DNA from: Flagellimonas lutimaris
GTDB taxonomy: Bacteria; Bacteroidota; Bacteroidia; Flavobacteriales; Flavobacteriaceae
NCBI RefSeq assembly: GCF_003581615.1
Contig: NZ_QXFH01000069.1
Location: forward strand, 7,501-71,500
DNA: 64,000 bases
Reading direction: 5' to 3'
Part shown: in pieces, positions 37,716 through 46,699 of the stretch
How positions within the stretch are numbered: position 1 is the first letter of the stretch
Layout: each line of letters starts with the position of its first letter
Notes under the pieces: model-generated
The model's database searches: none
The model's input: the letters and a program-made list of their open reading frames with translations, nothing else
What the model was told of the DNA's origin: nothing
Made by a program: the position numbers and the translations under genes

Positions 37716-39365
37716 TTATCTCGCTTTTTTGTGGCGTACTGTCTTTTTAGATCTAGATTTAGATCCAACTCTAGACATGGCACATCTAAAGCCGATGTCA
37801 TCTGTTGCCATATATTGTGGCAAGTATCTACGTTGTGCAGGATCTAACCAGTAAGCACGATCTCTCCATGATCCACCTTTATATACTCGAACTTCATTGT
37901 TGATCAAAGAGGTCCTGTAGTTGGATTCATCATACTGGCGAACAAGTTCACCATCTTCATTGCGTTCCACCTTGTGTTGTGGGGAATCGTACATTTTTTG
38001 GTTGTCTTCTTCATCGCTAAAACGGCTGAAGAATCTAGAAGAACCTGGGTCACCGTCTCTAAACCCTCTGTTGTCACTTTTGTCAAAATTGGTCCTTAGG
38101 TAGGTTTCCTGATCAGTAACGGGAACTTCTTTTATTTCTCCTGGAAGGTTGATGGCCACAATTTTACCATTTGGCAATGTGTCATAAACAATTTTATCTG
38201 TCAAGATCTCAACTTTTCCATCTTCGCCAATCGCCTTTTTCATGAAGACGTTTCCACGATAATAGTTAAAATCACTTATTTCATCATCTACAATGGGACG
38301 GTATACATCAGCAACCCATTCGTTTACGTTTCCAGCCATGTCGTAAAGGCCAAAATCGTTGGGTTTGTATGATTTAACCTCACCAGTAATATCGGCACCA
38401 TCATCGGACCATCCGGCAATTCCGCCATAATCACCTTTACCTTGTTTAAAGTTGGCCAATTGGTCTCCTCGTCCTACACGTTGTCCGTTACGGGTGTAAT
38501 CACCTTCCCATGGGTATTTTTTTCTACCTCTATAGTTATTGTACTCTCTGGTTCCAACAAGGGCTTGGGCAGCATATTCCCACTCAGTTTCGGTAGGTAG
38601 TCTGTAAGCAGGCATTATTATACCGCTGCTTCTCTTGGCAAAAGCATTGATGGAATCTTGTTTTTGTTTTCCTTGGAGGGAATCAATTTCACCGCCATAA
38701 ACAGATTCTGGATTGTTAAGGTAAGCTTCGGTGCTGAACGTTCCATCGATTTCGCCGTTCAAAACTTTATATTTGGAATCTTCCGCCAAATAACCTTCTC
38801 TCTCCAGCATAACTTCGTTTACCCTGTCGGTTCTCCATTCGGCATATTGGGTGGCCTGTACCCAATTAACACCAACAACCGGGTATTCTGCGTATGCAGG
38901 GTGTCTAAGGTAGTTGTTTGTCATTGTTTCATTAAAGCCCAATCGGTTTCTCCAAACCAAAGTGTCGGGAAGGGCACCTTTATATATATTGGCGTAATTG
39001 GGATTTTCTGGAGGATAAACCTCTTTCAAGTAATCCAAATACTCCAAGTACATTACGTTGGTTACTTCCGTTTCATCCATATAAAAGGATTGTACGTGCT
39101 GTTGGGTCGGGGTGTTGTTCCAATCGTGCATTATATCGTCCTGGACCTTACCTTTGGTAAAAGTTCCACCCTCTACAAATACTGTTCCTGGAGGAGTTTC
39201 TTGCTCCTTAAAGTCCGAATTGTATTGAAATCCCCCTTCTTTGGCATTAATTTTCCAACCAGTGGCTCTGGAGACATTCTTGGATGAGGAAGAGTTTTTA
39301 CAACTGGAAAAACTTCCCATCACTACGGCGCAAGAAAGTACAACTTTGATTAAGTGTTTTTTCAT
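37716..39365 (-). CDS. gldJ: Gliding motility / type IX secretion lipoprotein GldJ
   Basis: This 549-residue lipoprotein (signal ending at Cys22, SFSSCKN) has a SUMF1/FGE-like fold from about residue 57 (GTVFVEGGTF) to the end. Length, the Ser-rich linker after the lipid cysteine and the neighbour porV point to GldJ, needed for gliding and for stability of GldK-type ring proteins. The C-terminal block reads VYKGGSWRDRAYWLD, so both FGE catalytic cysteines are absent and it cannot make formylglycine. The last residues are very basic (SKSRSKKTVRHKKAR). Confidence 0.9.
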   Translation of the reverse strand: MKKHLIKVVLSCAVVMGSFSSCKNSSSSKNVSRATGWKINAKEGGFQYNSDFKEQETPPGTVFVEGGTFTKGKVQDDIMHDWNNTPTQQHVQSFYMDETEVTNVMYLEYLDYLKEVYPPENPNYANIYKGALPDTLVWRNRLGFNETMTNNYLRHPAYAEYPVVGVNWVQATQYAEWRTDRVNEVMLEREGYLAEDSKYKVLNGEIDGTFSTEAYLNNPESVYGGEIDSLQGKQKQDSINAFAKRSSGIIMPAYRLPTETEWEYAAQALVGTREYNNYRGRKKYPWEGDYTRNGQRVGRGDQLANFKQGKGDYGGIAGWSDDGADITGEVKSYKPNDFGLYDMAGNVNEWVADVYRPIVDDEISDFNYYRGNVFMKKAIGEDGKVEILTDKIVYDTLPNGKIVAINLPGEIKEVPVTDQETYLRTNFDKSDNRGFRDGDPGSSRFFSRFSDEEDNQKMYDSPQHKVERNEDGELVRQYDESNYRTSLINNEVRVYKGGSWRDRAYWLDPAQRRYLPQYMATDDIGFRCAMSRVGSKSRSKKTVRHKKAR

Positions 39366-39741
39366 AATTTGGGCTTGAGTACTTTAAAACTCAGGGTCTA
39401 TACCCTCAGTAACTTCGACTTGTTTTGATTTTTTTAAATCCTTTCGATGGCATTAAAACGGTGTTTTTACCATTATATTTTGTGCGCATCAAATATTTAT
39501 GGCAATGTGATAATTGGCACATGCTATACTTCAGTAACGGAGAAGGTGCTAAATTAGTATGGATACCTTTGTTTTTAACGAATTAGGTGTACTTTAAAGC
39601 TTCTTTTAGATTTAGCTTGGATTTCATTGATTTAAAAAATCCACTGACAATTACAAGAATTTATGGAAATGAACGTTTACATGTAATAATCCAATAAGTT
39701 TATTTTGGACCTTGAACTTTACTAAACGCTAAATACTTAGA
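39366..39741. other. Divergent intergenic region between gldJ and porV
   Basis: This 376-base region holds no gene. It must contain the promoters of both divergent genes. In many Flavobacteriia the sortase gene porU lies here between gldJ and porV; no part of it was found in any frame. Confidence 0.6.
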
Positions 39742-40887
39742 ATGAAAAAGTTACTCGTATTGGTCGTGTTGCTTACCGTAGCCCCATGGATGAGCGCACA
39801 GCAAGAAAGGGCGATTACCACAGCTGTTCCATTTTTAACCATAGCTGCAGATGCTAGGGCATCCGGTATGGGCGATATGGGGGTTGCAACGTCCTTTGAT
39901 GCTTATTCCCAGCAATGGAACCCGGCTAAATATGCTTTCGCAGACCAAAAATCGGGTGTGGGTGTGAGTTATACTCCATACTTGGAAACCATTGTGAACG
40001 ATGTTTCCCTATTGAATGCCAATTATTATAATAAGCTTAATGACCGAAGCGCTTTTGCCTTTGGACTCCGCTATTTTGGATTGGGAGAAATAGAGTTGAG
40101 ACAAACCATTGATCAAGATGCCACTTTGGTAAAGCCAAATGAGTTTGCATTGGACGGGTCTTATTCTCTAAAACTCAGCCAAAGCTTTTCCATGGCAGTT
40201 GGAGGAAGGTTTATTAGTTCCAACTTGAGGTTTCAAGATGGAACCCAGGATTCACAGGCTGCAAATGCCTTTGCCGTAGATATCGCAGGTTTTTTTAGGT
40301 CTCGTGAAATTGCTTATAGTAATTATGATGGTCGTTGGAGATTTGGTTTCAATATTTCAAACATAGGAGGTTCACTTCAGTATGATGAAGGGGGGCAGGA
40401 AAACTTTTTGCCCACCAACCTTAAATTTGGAGGAGGTTTTGATTTTATTTTCGACCAAGACAATGTTCTGGCCATAAATACCGAATTTAATAAGCTATTG
40501 GTGCCTACCCCGAGAGATTTCAACGGCGATGGTGACATTACAGTTGAAGATAATGATGAATACCAAAACATTAGTTTCTTTAATGGAATATTCGAGTCTT
40601 TCGGTGATGCGCCCGATGGGTTTGGTGAAGAGTTAAAAGAAGTTACATGGGCACTAGGGGCCGAATATAGGTTTAGAGAAGCTTTTATGTTGCGAAGCGG
40701 ATATTTTAATGAAAGTGAAGAAAAGGGCTCCAGAAAGTTCTTTACACTGGGAGCAGGTTTTAAATTCAAATCAGCACAAATAGATCTTTCTTATCTATTT
40801 TCAACTTCACAGGTCAGGAACCCGTTGGAAAACACCTTGCGATTTTCGCTCTCCTTTGATTTTGGGGAAGAATTTTATAATGACTAA
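39742..40887 (+). CDS. porV: Type IX secretion outer-membrane protein PorV
   Basis: This 381-residue outer-membrane beta-barrel (signal peptide ending near SAQ, residue 19) is the shuttle that takes cargo from the translocon to the attachment complex. The diagnostic opening ADARASGMGDMGVATSFD (near residues 34-51) and the barrel strands ending in LRFSLSFDF fit PorV/LptO of the FadL-like family. It is followed by a terminator and by cdd, a neighbourhood common in Flavobacteriia. Confidence 0.92.
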   Translation: MKKLLVLVVLLTVAPWMSAQQERAITTAVPFLTIAADARASGMGDMGVATSFDAYSQQWNPAKYAFADQKSGVGVSYTPYLETIVNDVSLLNANYYNKLNDRSAFAFGLRYFGLGEIELRQTIDQDATLVKPNEFALDGSYSLKLSQSFSMAVGGRFISSNLRFQDGTQDSQAANAFAVDIAGFFRSREIAYSNYDGRWRFGFNISNIGGSLQYDEGGQENFLPTNLKFGGGFDFIFDQDNVLAINTEFNKLLVPTPRDFNGDGDITVEDNDEYQNISFFNGIFESFGDAPDGFGEELKEVTWALGAEYRFREAFMLRSGYFNESEEKGSRKFFTLGAGFKFKSAQIDLSYLFSTSQVRNPLENTLRFSLSFDFGEEFYND

Positions 40888-40911
40888 GAAAGCCTAAAAT
40901 AAATAGGAAAC

Positions 40912-40934
40912 AACCTGTCCCTTGGACAGGTTTT
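40912..40934 (+). terminator. Rho-independent terminator after porV
   Basis: AACCTGTCC (40912-40920) pairs with GGACAGGTT (40924-40932) around CTT, followed by TT. It lies 24 bases after the porV stop codon. Confidence 0.85.
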
Positions 40935-40964
40935 CTTATTTTTGGGATACACCATTAAGTTTAC

Positions 40965-41456
40965 ATGGAAAAAAGAAAAATTGGTTTTGAACTGTTCATT
41001 TTTGACGATGAAGCAGAGTTGTCACAAAACGACCGAAAATTGTTACAGGATGCGGCGGAGGCTAGAGAAAATGCATATGCACCTTATTCAAAGTTTAAGG
41101 TGGGCGCGGCAGTCCTGTTGGAAAACGGGGAGGTAGTAATAGGCAATAATCAGGAAAATGCATCCTATCCTTCAGGTCTCTGTGCTGAGCGCGTAGCGAT
41201 TTTTCATGCAGGAGCTAAATACCCTGGTGTTACCATTAAATCCGTCGCTATCAGTGCTTCGTCTTCTAAACACGAAGTGGAGGAGCCAGCAGCTCCGTGT
41301 GGTAACTGCAGACAATCTATAATGGAGTATGAGCAAAAGCAGAATTCTCCAATATCATTGTTGCTTAGGTCCGAGAAAGGACCCATTTATAAATGTAATT
41401 CCATAGCGGACATTTTACCTTTAGCATTTAATAGTTCATTTTTAGGCGATTCTTAA
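40965..41456 (+). CDS. cdd: Cytidine deaminase
   Basis: This 163-residue enzyme deaminates cytidine and deoxycytidine in pyrimidine salvage. The zinc site is visible as CAE (near residue 74, catalytic Glu) and PCGNC (near 107-111), with the substrate loop YAPYSKFKVGAA near 40. Length fits the homotetrameric or dimeric bacterial type. A TATTTTTG box at 40937-40944 lies 20 bases before the ATG and could be its -7 box. Confidence 0.95.
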   Translation: MEKRKIGFELFIFDDEAELSQNDRKLLQDAAEARENAYAPYSKFKVGAAVLLENGEVVIGNNQENASYPSGLCAERVAIFHAGAKYPGVTIKSVAISASSSKHEVEEPAAPCGNCRQSIMEYEQKQNSPISLLLRSEKGPIYKCNSIADILPLAFNSSFLGDS

Positions 41457-41487
41457 TTCAAATCTTTTTCCAAAACAGATATATATG

Positions 41488-41495
41488 TATTTTTG
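41488..41495 (+). promoter_or_regulatory. Possible -7 promoter box of pdhA
   Basis: TATTTTTG matches TAnnTTTG and lies 43 bases before the pdhA start. No good TTG is seen at the -33 position (CTTTTTCC instead). Confidence 0.4.
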
Positions 41496-41538
41496 CCTTT
41501 CCCTACCACAGGGGGAAATTCATTTAATACAACTGTAG

Positions 41539-42537
41539 ATGAAAAAAATCACCAAAGAAGTTTACCTTAAATGGTACGAGGACATGTTTTTCTGGAGAAA
41601 ATTCGAGGATAAACTTGCCGCCGTATATATTCAGCAAAAAGTTAGAGGCTTTCTACACCTATATAATGGTCAGGAAGCAGTTCTGGCAGGTGCCTTGCAT
41701 GCAATGGACCTAGATAAGGATCGTATGATCACTGCTTATCGAAACCACGTTCAGCCAATCGGTATGGGTGTAGACCCAAAAAGAGTAATGGCAGAACTTT
41801 ATGGAAAAGTTACCGGAACATCAAAAGGTAATGGTGGGTCCATGCACATTTTTTCCAAAGAACACCGTTTTTATGGTGGACACGGAATTGTTGGTGGACA
41901 AATTCCTTTAGGTGCTGGATTGGCCTTTGGCGATAAGTATTTCAAAAGAGATTCCGTAACCCTTTGCTATATGGGAGATGGTGCCGTACGACAAGGTTCG
42001 TTGCACGAAGCTTTCAACTTGGCCATGCTATGGCAATTGCCTGTAGTTTTCATTTGTGAGAACAACGGTTATGCCATGGGAACTTCCGTAGCACGTACAT
42101 CACACTCCACTGATATTTGGAAATTGGGTCTAGGTTACGAAATGCCATGTGGTCCTGTAGATGGAATGGACCCTGCTGTTGTTGCCAAAGAAATGGATAA
42201 AGCCATTGAGCGAGCAAGAACAGGTGGAGGGCCAACTTTCTTGGAGATGAAGACATACCGATATCGTGGACACTCCATGTCTGATGCACAGCATTATAGA
42301 ACAAAAGATGAGGTAGAAGAGTATAAAAAGATAGATCCTATTACTCAGGTGAAAGATATTATCCTAGAGAAAGGATATGCATCCGAAGACGACCTAAAGA
42401 AAATCGACAAAAAGGTGAAGGACTTGGTTAAAGAATGTGAGAAATTCGCTGAAGAATCAGACTTCCCACCAAAAGAGCAAATGTACGATACCGTATACGA
42501 GCAAGAAGACTATCCATTTTTACAACATAAATTATAA
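41539..42537 (+). CDS. pdhA: Pyruvate dehydrogenase E1 component, alpha subunit
   Basis: This 332-residue subunit binds thiamine diphosphate and decarboxylates pyruvate together with the beta subunit. The TPP motif begins GDGAVRQGSLHEAF (near residue 146) and ends in ENNGYAMGT; the phosphorylation-loop-like YRYRGHSMSD is present. The lipoyl transacylase gene follows after 4 bases. The E1 beta and E3 genes are not in this operon. Confidence 0.95.
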   Translation: MKKITKEVYLKWYEDMFFWRKFEDKLAAVYIQQKVRGFLHLYNGQEAVLAGALHAMDLDKDRMITAYRNHVQPIGMGVDPKRVMAELYGKVTGTSKGNGGSMHIFSKEHRFYGGHGIVGGQIPLGAGLAFGDKYFKRDSVTLCYMGDGAVRQGSLHEAFNLAMLWQLPVVFICENNGYAMGTSVARTSHSTDIWKLGLGYEMPCGPVDGMDPAVVAKEMDKAIERARTGGGPTFLEMKTYRYRGHSMSDAQHYRTKDEVEEYKKIDPITQVKDIILEKGYASEDDLKKIDKKVKDLVKECEKFAEESDFPPKEQMYDTVYEQEDYPFLQHKL

Positions 42538-42541
42538 TTAG

Positions 42542-44176
42542 ATGGCAGAAGTAATCAACATGCCTAGATTGAGCGATACCATGGAAGAAGGAACCGTGGC
42601 AAAATGGCTCAAACACGTAGGGGACAAAGTCGAAGAGGGAGATATATTGGCTGAAATCGAAACCGACAAAGCCACCATGGAATTTGAATCTTTCCATGAA
42701 GGGACCTTGCTCCACATCGGAATAGAGGAAGGTGATGGTGCCCCGGTTGATTCGCTTTTGGCCATAATCGGTGAAGAAGGAGAGGATATTTCCGGTCTGT
42801 TGAACGGGTCTGGGGGTTCATCCAATTCATCGGAAGAAGAAGGTGCTGCAGAACCAGAAGCAGAAAGTTCAGCTTCGGGCAGTGCACCGGCAGACATTCC
42901 TGAAGGAGTAGAGATTGTAACCATGCCGAGATTGAGCGACACCATGGAGGAAGGAACCGTGGCCAGTTGGTTAAAAAGTGTTGGTGACGAAGTCGAAGAA
43001 GGAGATATCTTGGCAGAGATAGAGACCGACAAAGCCACTATGGAATTTGAATCATTCTATTCCGGAACCTTGTTGCACATTGGTATCCAAGAAGGTGAAG
43101 GAGCTCCAGTTGATTCACTATTGGCCATTATTGGCCCAGAAGGAACCGATGTTGATGCTATATTAAAATCACAAGCTTCAGGAGGTTCTTCCAAGAGCGC
43201 TCCTAAGAAAGAGACATCCAAAGAAGAAGCTCCAAAGGCTGAAGCAACTTCCAAAAAACAAGAAACAATAACCGCTACCCAAGACGGCCAACGCATCTTT
43301 GCTTCGCCATTGGCTAAAAAGATTGCGGAAGAAAAGGGAATCAACTTGGCCGATGTAAAAGGAACAGGTGACAACGGAAGAATTGTCAAAAAGGATGTTG
43401 AAAATTATCAGCCATCCCAAGCGACTCCAGCCACTGAAAAATTAGCTGAAGCCGCAGCGGCACCAGTTGCACCGGTAAGTTTGCCAGTAGGTGAGGAAAG
43501 TATTGAAGAGGTTAAAAATTCCACCATGCGCAAGGTGATTGCCAAGCGTTTGGGTGAATCCAAATTCTCTGCACCACACTACTACCTTACCATTGAAGTG
43601 GATATGGACAATGCAAAGGCGTCTCGTTCGCAGATAAATAATTTGCCTGATACCAAAGTGTCCTTCAACGACATGGTATTGAAAGCTTGTGCGATGGCAC
43701 TTAAAAAGCACCCTCAGGTAAATACCTCTTGGAATGGGGATACCACAGTGTACAAACATCATGTACATATGGGTGTTGCAGTAGCAGTGGATGAAGGTCT
43801 TGTGGTTCCGGTAATCAAATTCGCGGACCAAATGAGTTTGACTCAATTGGGGACTGCGGTAAAAGATTTGGCTGGAAGGGCAAGAAACAAGAAAATTAAG
43901 CCGGACGAAATGGAAGGAAGCACCTTTACCGTGTCCAATTTAGGGATGTTCGGTATTTTGGAATTTACTTCCATTATCAACCAACCAAACTCAGCAATTT
44001 TGTCGGTTGGAGCTATTGTTGAAAAACCAGTGGTGAAAAATGGTGAAATTGTACCAGGCAGCACAATGAAAATTACATTGGCTTGCGATCACAGAACGGT
44101 TGATGGTGCCACAGGGGCACAGTTCCTTCAAACATTAAGAGCATACTTGGAGAATCCTGTGACCATGTTGGCTTAA
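42542..44176 (+). CDS. pdhC: Pyruvate dehydrogenase E2, dihydrolipoamide acetyltransferase
   Basis: This 544-residue core subunit transfers acetyl groups to CoA. It has two lipoyl domains with lipoylated lysines Lys43 and Lys164 (each in ETDKATMEF), Ser/Ala/Glu-rich hinges, a peripheral-subunit-binding domain (about residues 257-295, SPLAKKIAEEKGINL) and a catalytic domain with the HxxxDG motif (CDHRTVDGA, about 515). The two lipoyl domains are almost the same in sequence, a sign of a fairly recent or homogenised duplication. Confidence 0.95.
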   Translation: MAEVINMPRLSDTMEEGTVAKWLKHVGDKVEEGDILAEIETDKATMEFESFHEGTLLHIGIEEGDGAPVDSLLAIIGEEGEDISGLLNGSGGSSNSSEEEGAAEPEAESSASGSAPADIPEGVEIVTMPRLSDTMEEGTVASWLKSVGDEVEEGDILAEIETDKATMEFESFYSGTLLHIGIQEGEGAPVDSLLAIIGPEGTDVDAILKSQASGGSSKSAPKKETSKEEAPKAEATSKKQETITATQDGQRIFASPLAKKIAEEKGINLADVKGTGDNGRIVKKDVENYQPSQATPATEKLAEAAAAPVAPVSLPVGEESIEEVKNSTMRKVIAKRLGESKFSAPHYYLTIEVDMDNAKASRSQINNLPDTKVSFNDMVLKACAMALKKHPQVNTSWNGDTTVYKHHVHMGVAVAVDEGLVVPVIKFADQMSLTQLGTAVKDLAGRARNKKIKPDEMEGSTFTVSNLGMFGILEFTSIINQPNSAILSVGAIVEKPVVKNGEIVPGSTMKITLACDHRTVDGATGAQFLQTLRAYLENPVTMLA

Positions 44177-44212
44177 ACTGTCAATTCGTACGCAGTCGAG
44201 AATACACAAATC

Positions 44213-44242
44213 AAAAAGCATCCTTTTAAGGATGCTTTTTTT
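44213..44242 (+). terminator. Rho-independent terminator after pdhC
   Basis: AAAAAGCATCC (44213-44223) pairs with GGATGCTTTTT (44230-44240) around a short TTTTAA loop, followed by T residues. It ends the pdhA-pdhC operon and excludes the M28 peptidase start that an extended frame would place at 44232. Confidence 0.9.
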
Positions 44243-44270
44243 ATCTTTAAAGAATTCAAAAAGTAATAAT

Positions 44271-45251
44271 ATGAAGACACTGATATATGCCTTAATAACT
44301 CTTTTTGCGATGAACTGTGGTTCTACTCAAGTATCGGAAACCACGGTGATTGAATCGCCAGCTTTACCGGATTCTGAGGATACGTTTACCAATTCAGAAA
44401 GAATAGGCGACATGATGAACTACTTGGCATCCAATGACCTAAAAGGAAGAGATTCAGGGAGTGAAGGCATAGAAATGGCAGCAAAATATATTGAGAATTA
44501 TTTCAAGTCCTATAGACTTCGACCCTATTTTGAAACCTATCGAGATACCTTATCAAATTTCAAAAAGCCTGCGTATAACATAGTCGGTGTGATTGAGGGC
44601 AATGATCCTAAATTAAAAGAGGAATACATTTTAGTTGGCGCACATTATGACCATATTGGTACCATAAAGCCGGAAAACGGGGATTATATCGCAAATGGTG
44701 CTAACGATAATGCTTCGGGAACTTCAACGGTTTTGGAATTGGCACGTTACTTCGGAACACAAAAAACCAATAAGCGTAGTTTAATATTTGCTTTGTTCAG
44801 CGCCGAGGAAAAAGGTTTGTTGGGATCTAAACATTTGGCCAAAAAATTAAAGGAGCAAGATTTAAACCTGTACACCATGCTCAATTTTGAGATGACAGGT
44901 GTTCCCTTAAAGGGAAAGGATTATTTTATGTATATCACTGGATATGATATGTCCAATTTGGCAGAAGTCAGTAATAAATATGCAAAAGAGAATTTGGTAG
45001 GCTTTTTACCAACGGCGAAAGAATTTAACCTTTACCAACGATCGGACAACTACCCGTTCCATGAAGAATTTGCAGTGCCATCACACACATTTTGCACTTT
45101 TGATTTCACTAATTTTAATCATTATCATAAAGTAGGGGACGAACCTGACCTGATGGATTTTGCCCATATGGCAACTTTAGTGAATAAGACCATTCCAGTT
45201 TTAGAAGGAATCATCAACGCTCCAATTCAAGAGATTAAATTGTCAAAATAA
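44271..45251 (+). CDS. M28-family metallopeptidase lipoprotein
   Basis: This 326-residue aminopeptidase-like protein starts at the ATG at 44271 (MKTLIYALITLFAMNC), giving a lipoprotein signal ending at Cys16. The frame extends upstream to 44232, but that lies inside the pdhC terminator. Zinc-site segments of the M28 family are seen in order: GAHYDHIG, GANDNASGTS, SAEEKGLLGS, NFEMTG, and a late His near FNHYHK. It acts outside the inner membrane; the substrate is unknown. Confidence 0.9.
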   Translation: MKTLIYALITLFAMNCGSTQVSETTVIESPALPDSEDTFTNSERIGDMMNYLASNDLKGRDSGSEGIEMAAKYIENYFKSYRLRPYFETYRDTLSNFKKPAYNIVGVIEGNDPKLKEEYILVGAHYDHIGTIKPENGDYIANGANDNASGTSTVLELARYFGTQKTNKRSLIFALFSAEEKGLLGSKHLAKKLKEQDLNLYTMLNFEMTGVPLKGKDYFMYITGYDMSNLAEVSNKYAKENLVGFLPTAKEFNLYQRSDNYPFHEEFAVPSHTFCTFDFTNFNHYHKVGDEPDLMDFAHMATLVNKTIPVLEGIINAPIQEIKLSK

Positions 45252-45270
45252 AAAGAATCATCACTTAATT

Positions 45271-45948
45271 ATGGCAAATATTATTATAACAGGAACTAGT
45301 AGGGGAATAGGATTTGAATTGGTCCAGCTTTTTGCCCAAGAAGGGCATCAAGTTCTAGCATTGTCACGTAATGTTGGACCAGTTGATGATTTAGGACTAT
45401 CCAATGTGCATGCATTTCCTTTTGATTTGGGAAATCCATCCGATTTTGAAAAGGTAAGTAATTTTCTAGAGCAATGGCATGTGGTGGATGTACTTATCAA
45501 TAATGCTGGGCGATTATTGAACAAGCCTTTTTCGGAAACCACGGCCGAGGAATTTGAAGCTGTTTACAAAGTGAATGTGTTCGGGGTAGCCGAAATGACC
45601 AAGACCGTGCTCCCTATGATGGGCAGGGAAGGCCATGTGGTCACGGTCAGTTCCATGGGTGGAGTGCAAGGCAGTATGAAATTCCCTGGGCTGTCAGCAT
45701 ATAGTTCAAGCAAAGGTGCCGTAATAACGCTTACAGAACTATTAGCGGAAGAATATAAAGAAACAGGTCCAAGTTTTAATGTCTTGGCATTGGGTGCGGT
45801 ACAAACAGAAATGTTGGAAGAGGCATTCCCAGGATACAAAGCACCAACAACTGCAATGGAAATGGCTGCCTACATCAAAGATTTTGCCTTGAACGGACAA
45901 AAATTATATAACGGCAAGCTGTTGCAAGTGAGTAATAGTACTCCCTAG
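45271..45948 (+). CDS. SDR-family NAD(P)-dependent oxidoreductase
   Basis: This 225-residue short-chain dehydrogenase has the coenzyme motif TGTSRGIG (residues 7-14), NNAG in the middle, and the catalytic Ser followed by Tyr-x-x-x-Lys (SAYSSSKGA). The C-terminus is shorter than in classical members (about 250). It starts 19 bases after the peptidase gene, so co-transcription is likely. Substrate unknown. Confidence 0.92.
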   Translation: MANIIITGTSRGIGFELVQLFAQEGHQVLALSRNVGPVDDLGLSNVHAFPFDLGNPSDFEKVSNFLEQWHVVDVLINNAGRLLNKPFSETTAEEFEAVYKVNVFGVAEMTKTVLPMMGREGHVVTVSSMGGVQGSMKFPGLSAYSSSKGAVITLTELLAEEYKETGPSFNVLALGAVQTEMLEEAFPGYKAPTTAMEMAAYIKDFALNGQKLYNGKLLQVSNSTP

Positions 45949-45994
45949 AGCAATTTAGGAAGTATTGTATGGATAAACTTGTAACTTTATCCCA

Positions 45995-46594
45995 GTGAAC
46001 AACACCCTCCAAAAATATCTTCCCGAGCTTGCAGTAGCTCCTTGTTTTGAGCTCATCAAAACCCATGGTGTACATTTAAAAATCGTAAACCATAGGGTCA
46101 CAAGACATGGAGATTACCGAAGGTTGCCCAATGGGTTGCATCAGATTACGGTGAATGCCTCATTGAACAAGTATCGATTTCTAATTACACTCGTCCACGA
46201 AATTGCACATCTAGTGGCTTTTGAAAAGTATGGTCGCCGAATAAAGCCGCATGGAACGGAATGGAAGCGAACTTTTCAACATTTAATGGTGCCATTCATC
46301 AGGCCAGAAGTGTTTCCTGCTCAATTATTGCCTATAATTGCGAGCCATTTTAAAAACCCGAAGGCAAGTAGCAGTACGGATGCCAGATTATCCATCGCAC
46401 TAAAAGCTTTTGACGAGGAGGAACGGAAGAACAGCTATGTGTACGAATTGCCACAAGGCTGTATTTTTAGGTTGTACAATGGGAAACTGTTCAAAAGGGG
46501 AAACAAAAAAGTAAAACGGTACGAATGTATAGAGTTGTCAACTGGCAGATTATATTTGTTTCAGCCTAATGCAGAAGTTGAATTGGTTAAGTAA
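45995..46594 (+). CDS. SprT-like zinc metalloprotease-domain protein
   Basis: This 199-residue protein has the zinc motif HEIAH (near residue 68) followed by a conserved GRRIKPHGTEWKRTF segment holding the third His, as in SprT/Spartan-like proteins. The C-terminal part (about 145-199) has a beta-rich, Cys-poor zinc-ribbon-like place without the usual four cysteines. It starts with GTG; a TAACTTTA box at 45982-45989 ends 5 bases before it, supporting this start. Role unknown; a DNA-protein crosslink protease function is known only for distant relatives. Confidence 0.85.
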   Translation: MNNTLQKYLPELAVAPCFELIKTHGVHLKIVNHRVTRHGDYRRLPNGLHQITVNASLNKYRFLITLVHEIAHLVAFEKYGRRIKPHGTEWKRTFQHLMVPFIRPEVFPAQLLPIIASHFKNPKASSSTDARLSIALKAFDEEERKNSYVYELPQGCIFRLYNGKLFKRGNKKVKRYECIELSTGRLYLFQPNAEVELVK

Positions 46595-46621
46595 AGGGTC
46601 ATATTGACTCTTCTTAATATA

Positions 46622-46690
46622 AATTAAGGACGTCATTTCGAACGTATGAGGGAAATCTGAAGGGATTCCTGCTTTCGCAGAAATGAAAAA
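46622..46690. repeat. REP-like palindromic element
   Basis: The segment reads CGTCATTTCGAACGTATGAG, then ends in ATTCCTGCTTTCGCAGAAAT, a small imperfect hairpin (ATTCCTGC/GCAGAAAT). Similar CGTCATTtCGA...GATTCCTGC elements are scattered between genes in many Flavobacteriaceae (from memory). Only one copy was noticed in this window. Confidence 0.4.
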
Positions 46691-46699
46691 AGGAGAAAA

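Noticed and set aside
37716..39365. Second formylglycine-generating enzyme
   Set aside because: The catalytic cysteine pair is absent and length, linker and neighbours fit GldJ.
42538..43038. A 166-codon frame antisense to the E2 lipoyl domains
   Set aside because: Its Ser/Pro-rich, doubled sequence is the complement of the duplicated lipoyl domains.
44232..44270. Upstream start of the M28 peptidase
   Set aside because: The added codons lie in the pdhC terminator, and the ATG at 44271 gives a proper lipoprotein signal.
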